Source: Cephalopachus bancanus (lineage: Eukaryota > Chordata > Mammalia > Primates > Tarsiidae). From it: a stretch of 64,000 bases of DNA. The stretch covers positions 1,302,001-1,366,000 of the forward strand of contig JAPVLO010000133.1 in assembly GCA_027257055.1 (NCBI GenBank). Direction: 5' to 3'. Every line of letters starts with the position of its first letter. The stretch's first letter is position 1. The notes under the pieces are model-generated. The model ran no database searches, was not told the origin of the DNA, and saw only the letters and a list, made by a program, of their open reading frames with translations. This document shows, one piece after another, positions 62,350 to 64,000 of this stretch. The translations under genes and the position numbers were made by a program.

Positions 62350-64000
62350 TCTTCCTGTAGGAAATTTTAAACCATTGGAATTACTCTCTGAGTTTTCTTT
62401 AAAAAAAAAAAAAAGAAACGTTTACATGATTTAATAAAGGTTTTCTCATAAAATTTTACATTCCAGTTTACTAAGATTACAAGACTGAGTGTTATAGTTG
62501 TTTTACTAACCAAGTAGCCAATTGGTTAGTAAAAAAGTACCCTATAATGCCTCAACACTCAGAAGAAGAGTGAAACAAATTTTATCTGGATATTTTCTCC
62601 ATAGGAGACCATAATCACCAGTGAATGAATATCTCCCTTTCCATTCGGATATTTTGAGGTTGTACACAGATAGACAAAATCTTTCTTTTAACTAGCTGAA
62701 TTGTCATTTCAATACCAGCAGGAGTATACTTTCATGGACTGTTCTCTTAAAATTGCTAAAAATAGTTGATTGGTTAGAAGAATCTCAACATTAAGTCATG
62801 GATGAGTCACAAAAGTCCTTTGTCCTGTCTGAGTCACTAGTCAATTACCATATTCACACTTCTGCCCAACTGGGTGGGAGTCCAATTTTTAGTTGGAATT
62901 AAAGATGCAATGCCTACACCATAAGGCTCATTATTTGAGTCTGAAACACCTGCTATGAGAGAATAAAAGGCAGTCTTGTAACAGACCATTTAATAATTGA
63001 GTTAGGAAAAAGCAAATGGTCTTTGTTGGTCTTTAATAGCATCACTCATCTTCTCAAAGTGGCAGTGGACACAGTAGGAAGACAGTTTCTTCTTGAACAA
63101 AAAAGTGTTGAATTCAGTCTGACACAGTTTTTTAGTTTTATATTTCACCTTAAATACTTAAGACCCAGGTCTCCCTGGTCTTGTTCAGACAAGGATATTA
63201 TTTAATTTCTTACATGAGGTACAAGTAGCAGCACTGATTTTGTAGAGATCCTCAATACTTGATGCAAGTGTTAGGGTGAAGTGAAACTGAGTAAATACTG
63301 ATTCTAACATATCAATAGCATTCAAAGGTATGCACTCCAAACTCAAATTTCCTGGGGGAAACTCTGAGCTTTATTAACAACATCTAGCAAGTTACTTTCA
63401 AGTTCTCAGATGAAAAAGTAATTAGTTAACTCTGTATCCCAATTTTAATATAATTGTTGCATAGCTCTTCCTTTCTCTGAGTTAAAATACTAGCTAACAA
63501 CAAGCTCTCACAGTAAACAAAAGAGCCACCATTGGCACACCAGAATTGAAAATCAGACTTCAGAATGAATGAGACTCAAATAGCTTCCACTGTTAAGTTG
63601 ATTTGAGCATAGTACAATTGCACCAGTGCCCAGTTGTGGCTCAAGTCCCAAGCTAAAATTCCTGGTACATTGACAAAGAACCTAGCTTTAAAAGGAAATC
63701 CTAGAAATAACAAGTGAATTTGAGTGCTGTGGAGAATTAATCCAAAATAATTATTTCAAATGTTTAGATAGAAAGAATAAGTGATCTTTTAAATAAAAGT
63801 GAGTAGCAGAGCAGTACACATAAAACAAAAGTGAAATTAAAAACTAGGATGGTATTGAGAGAAGTATGACATTCACACTTAGGAAGGGATAACCCTGATT
63901 ACTGAATTGACTAGAACTTATAAAAAGCAGCTTATTCAACTTCAGAAACTATATGTTAATATTAATCTTTTTAATGAGATCAGATTTTCTTTGTAAATAT
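62350..64000. other. Unassigned sequence
   Basis: Unique-looking AT-rich DNA to the window end. A poly-A run at 62401-62414 and frames up to 60 codons have nothing recognisable. Confidence 0.3.

Overview
The window looks like AT-rich, non-coding nuclear DNA from a primate. The main reason is 7SL-derived dimeric Alu elements with A-rich tails and target-site duplications (TSDs). They sit alongside primate-type L1 elements and an ancient mammalian background of L2, MIR, MLT1-class LTRs and hAT-Charlie MITEs. The younger Alus are not the human AluS/AluY type. They carry a shortened right monomer and, in four copies, a further 5-base deletion, which points to a non-simian primate lineage. I saw no lorisiform tRNA/Alu hybrid SINE. 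I cannot decide between a lemuriform (including aye-aye) and a tarsier.

No host protein-coding gene, tRNA, rRNA or recognisable ncRNA gene could be supported. Every long open frame I examined is either inside L1 or Alu sequence or is a short chance frame.

Layout: 1-1.9 kb is a degraded minus-strand L1 with an Alu and an MLT1 LTR. 3.0-11.7 kb is an ancient repeat followed by one very old minus-strand L1 that has been hit by MLT1 sequence, a younger twin-primed (inverted) L1 and two Alus. 11.75-13.1 kb is an L2 3' half. 13.1-21.7 kb is mostly unique sequence with three Alus, an L1/HAL1-like ORF1 fragment and a MIR. 21.7-30.2 kb is an old twin-primed plus-strand L1 split by an approximately full-length 6.5-kb minus-strand L1 with decayed ORF1 and ORF2. 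30.2-33.8 kb is an Alu cluster. 33.8-36.3 kb is unique sequence, possibly containing conserved regulatory DNA. 36.3-47.4 kb holds hAT elements, two old L1 pieces, an MLT1 LTR and a MIR. 47.4-55.9 kb is mainly unique with MIR fragments and a TG microsatellite. 56-57.4 kb holds L2 and MIRs. 57.7-62.35 kb holds two old L1 5' regions facing outward. 62.35-64 kb is unique.

There is no gene network to describe. The interest lies in the mechanics of retrotransposition (two twin-priming inversions, nesting, reuse of one Alu target site), a lineage-specific Alu subfamily, local inverted and direct duplications, and a few non-repetitive blocks that could be conserved enhancers. I found no convincing undescribed biological system.
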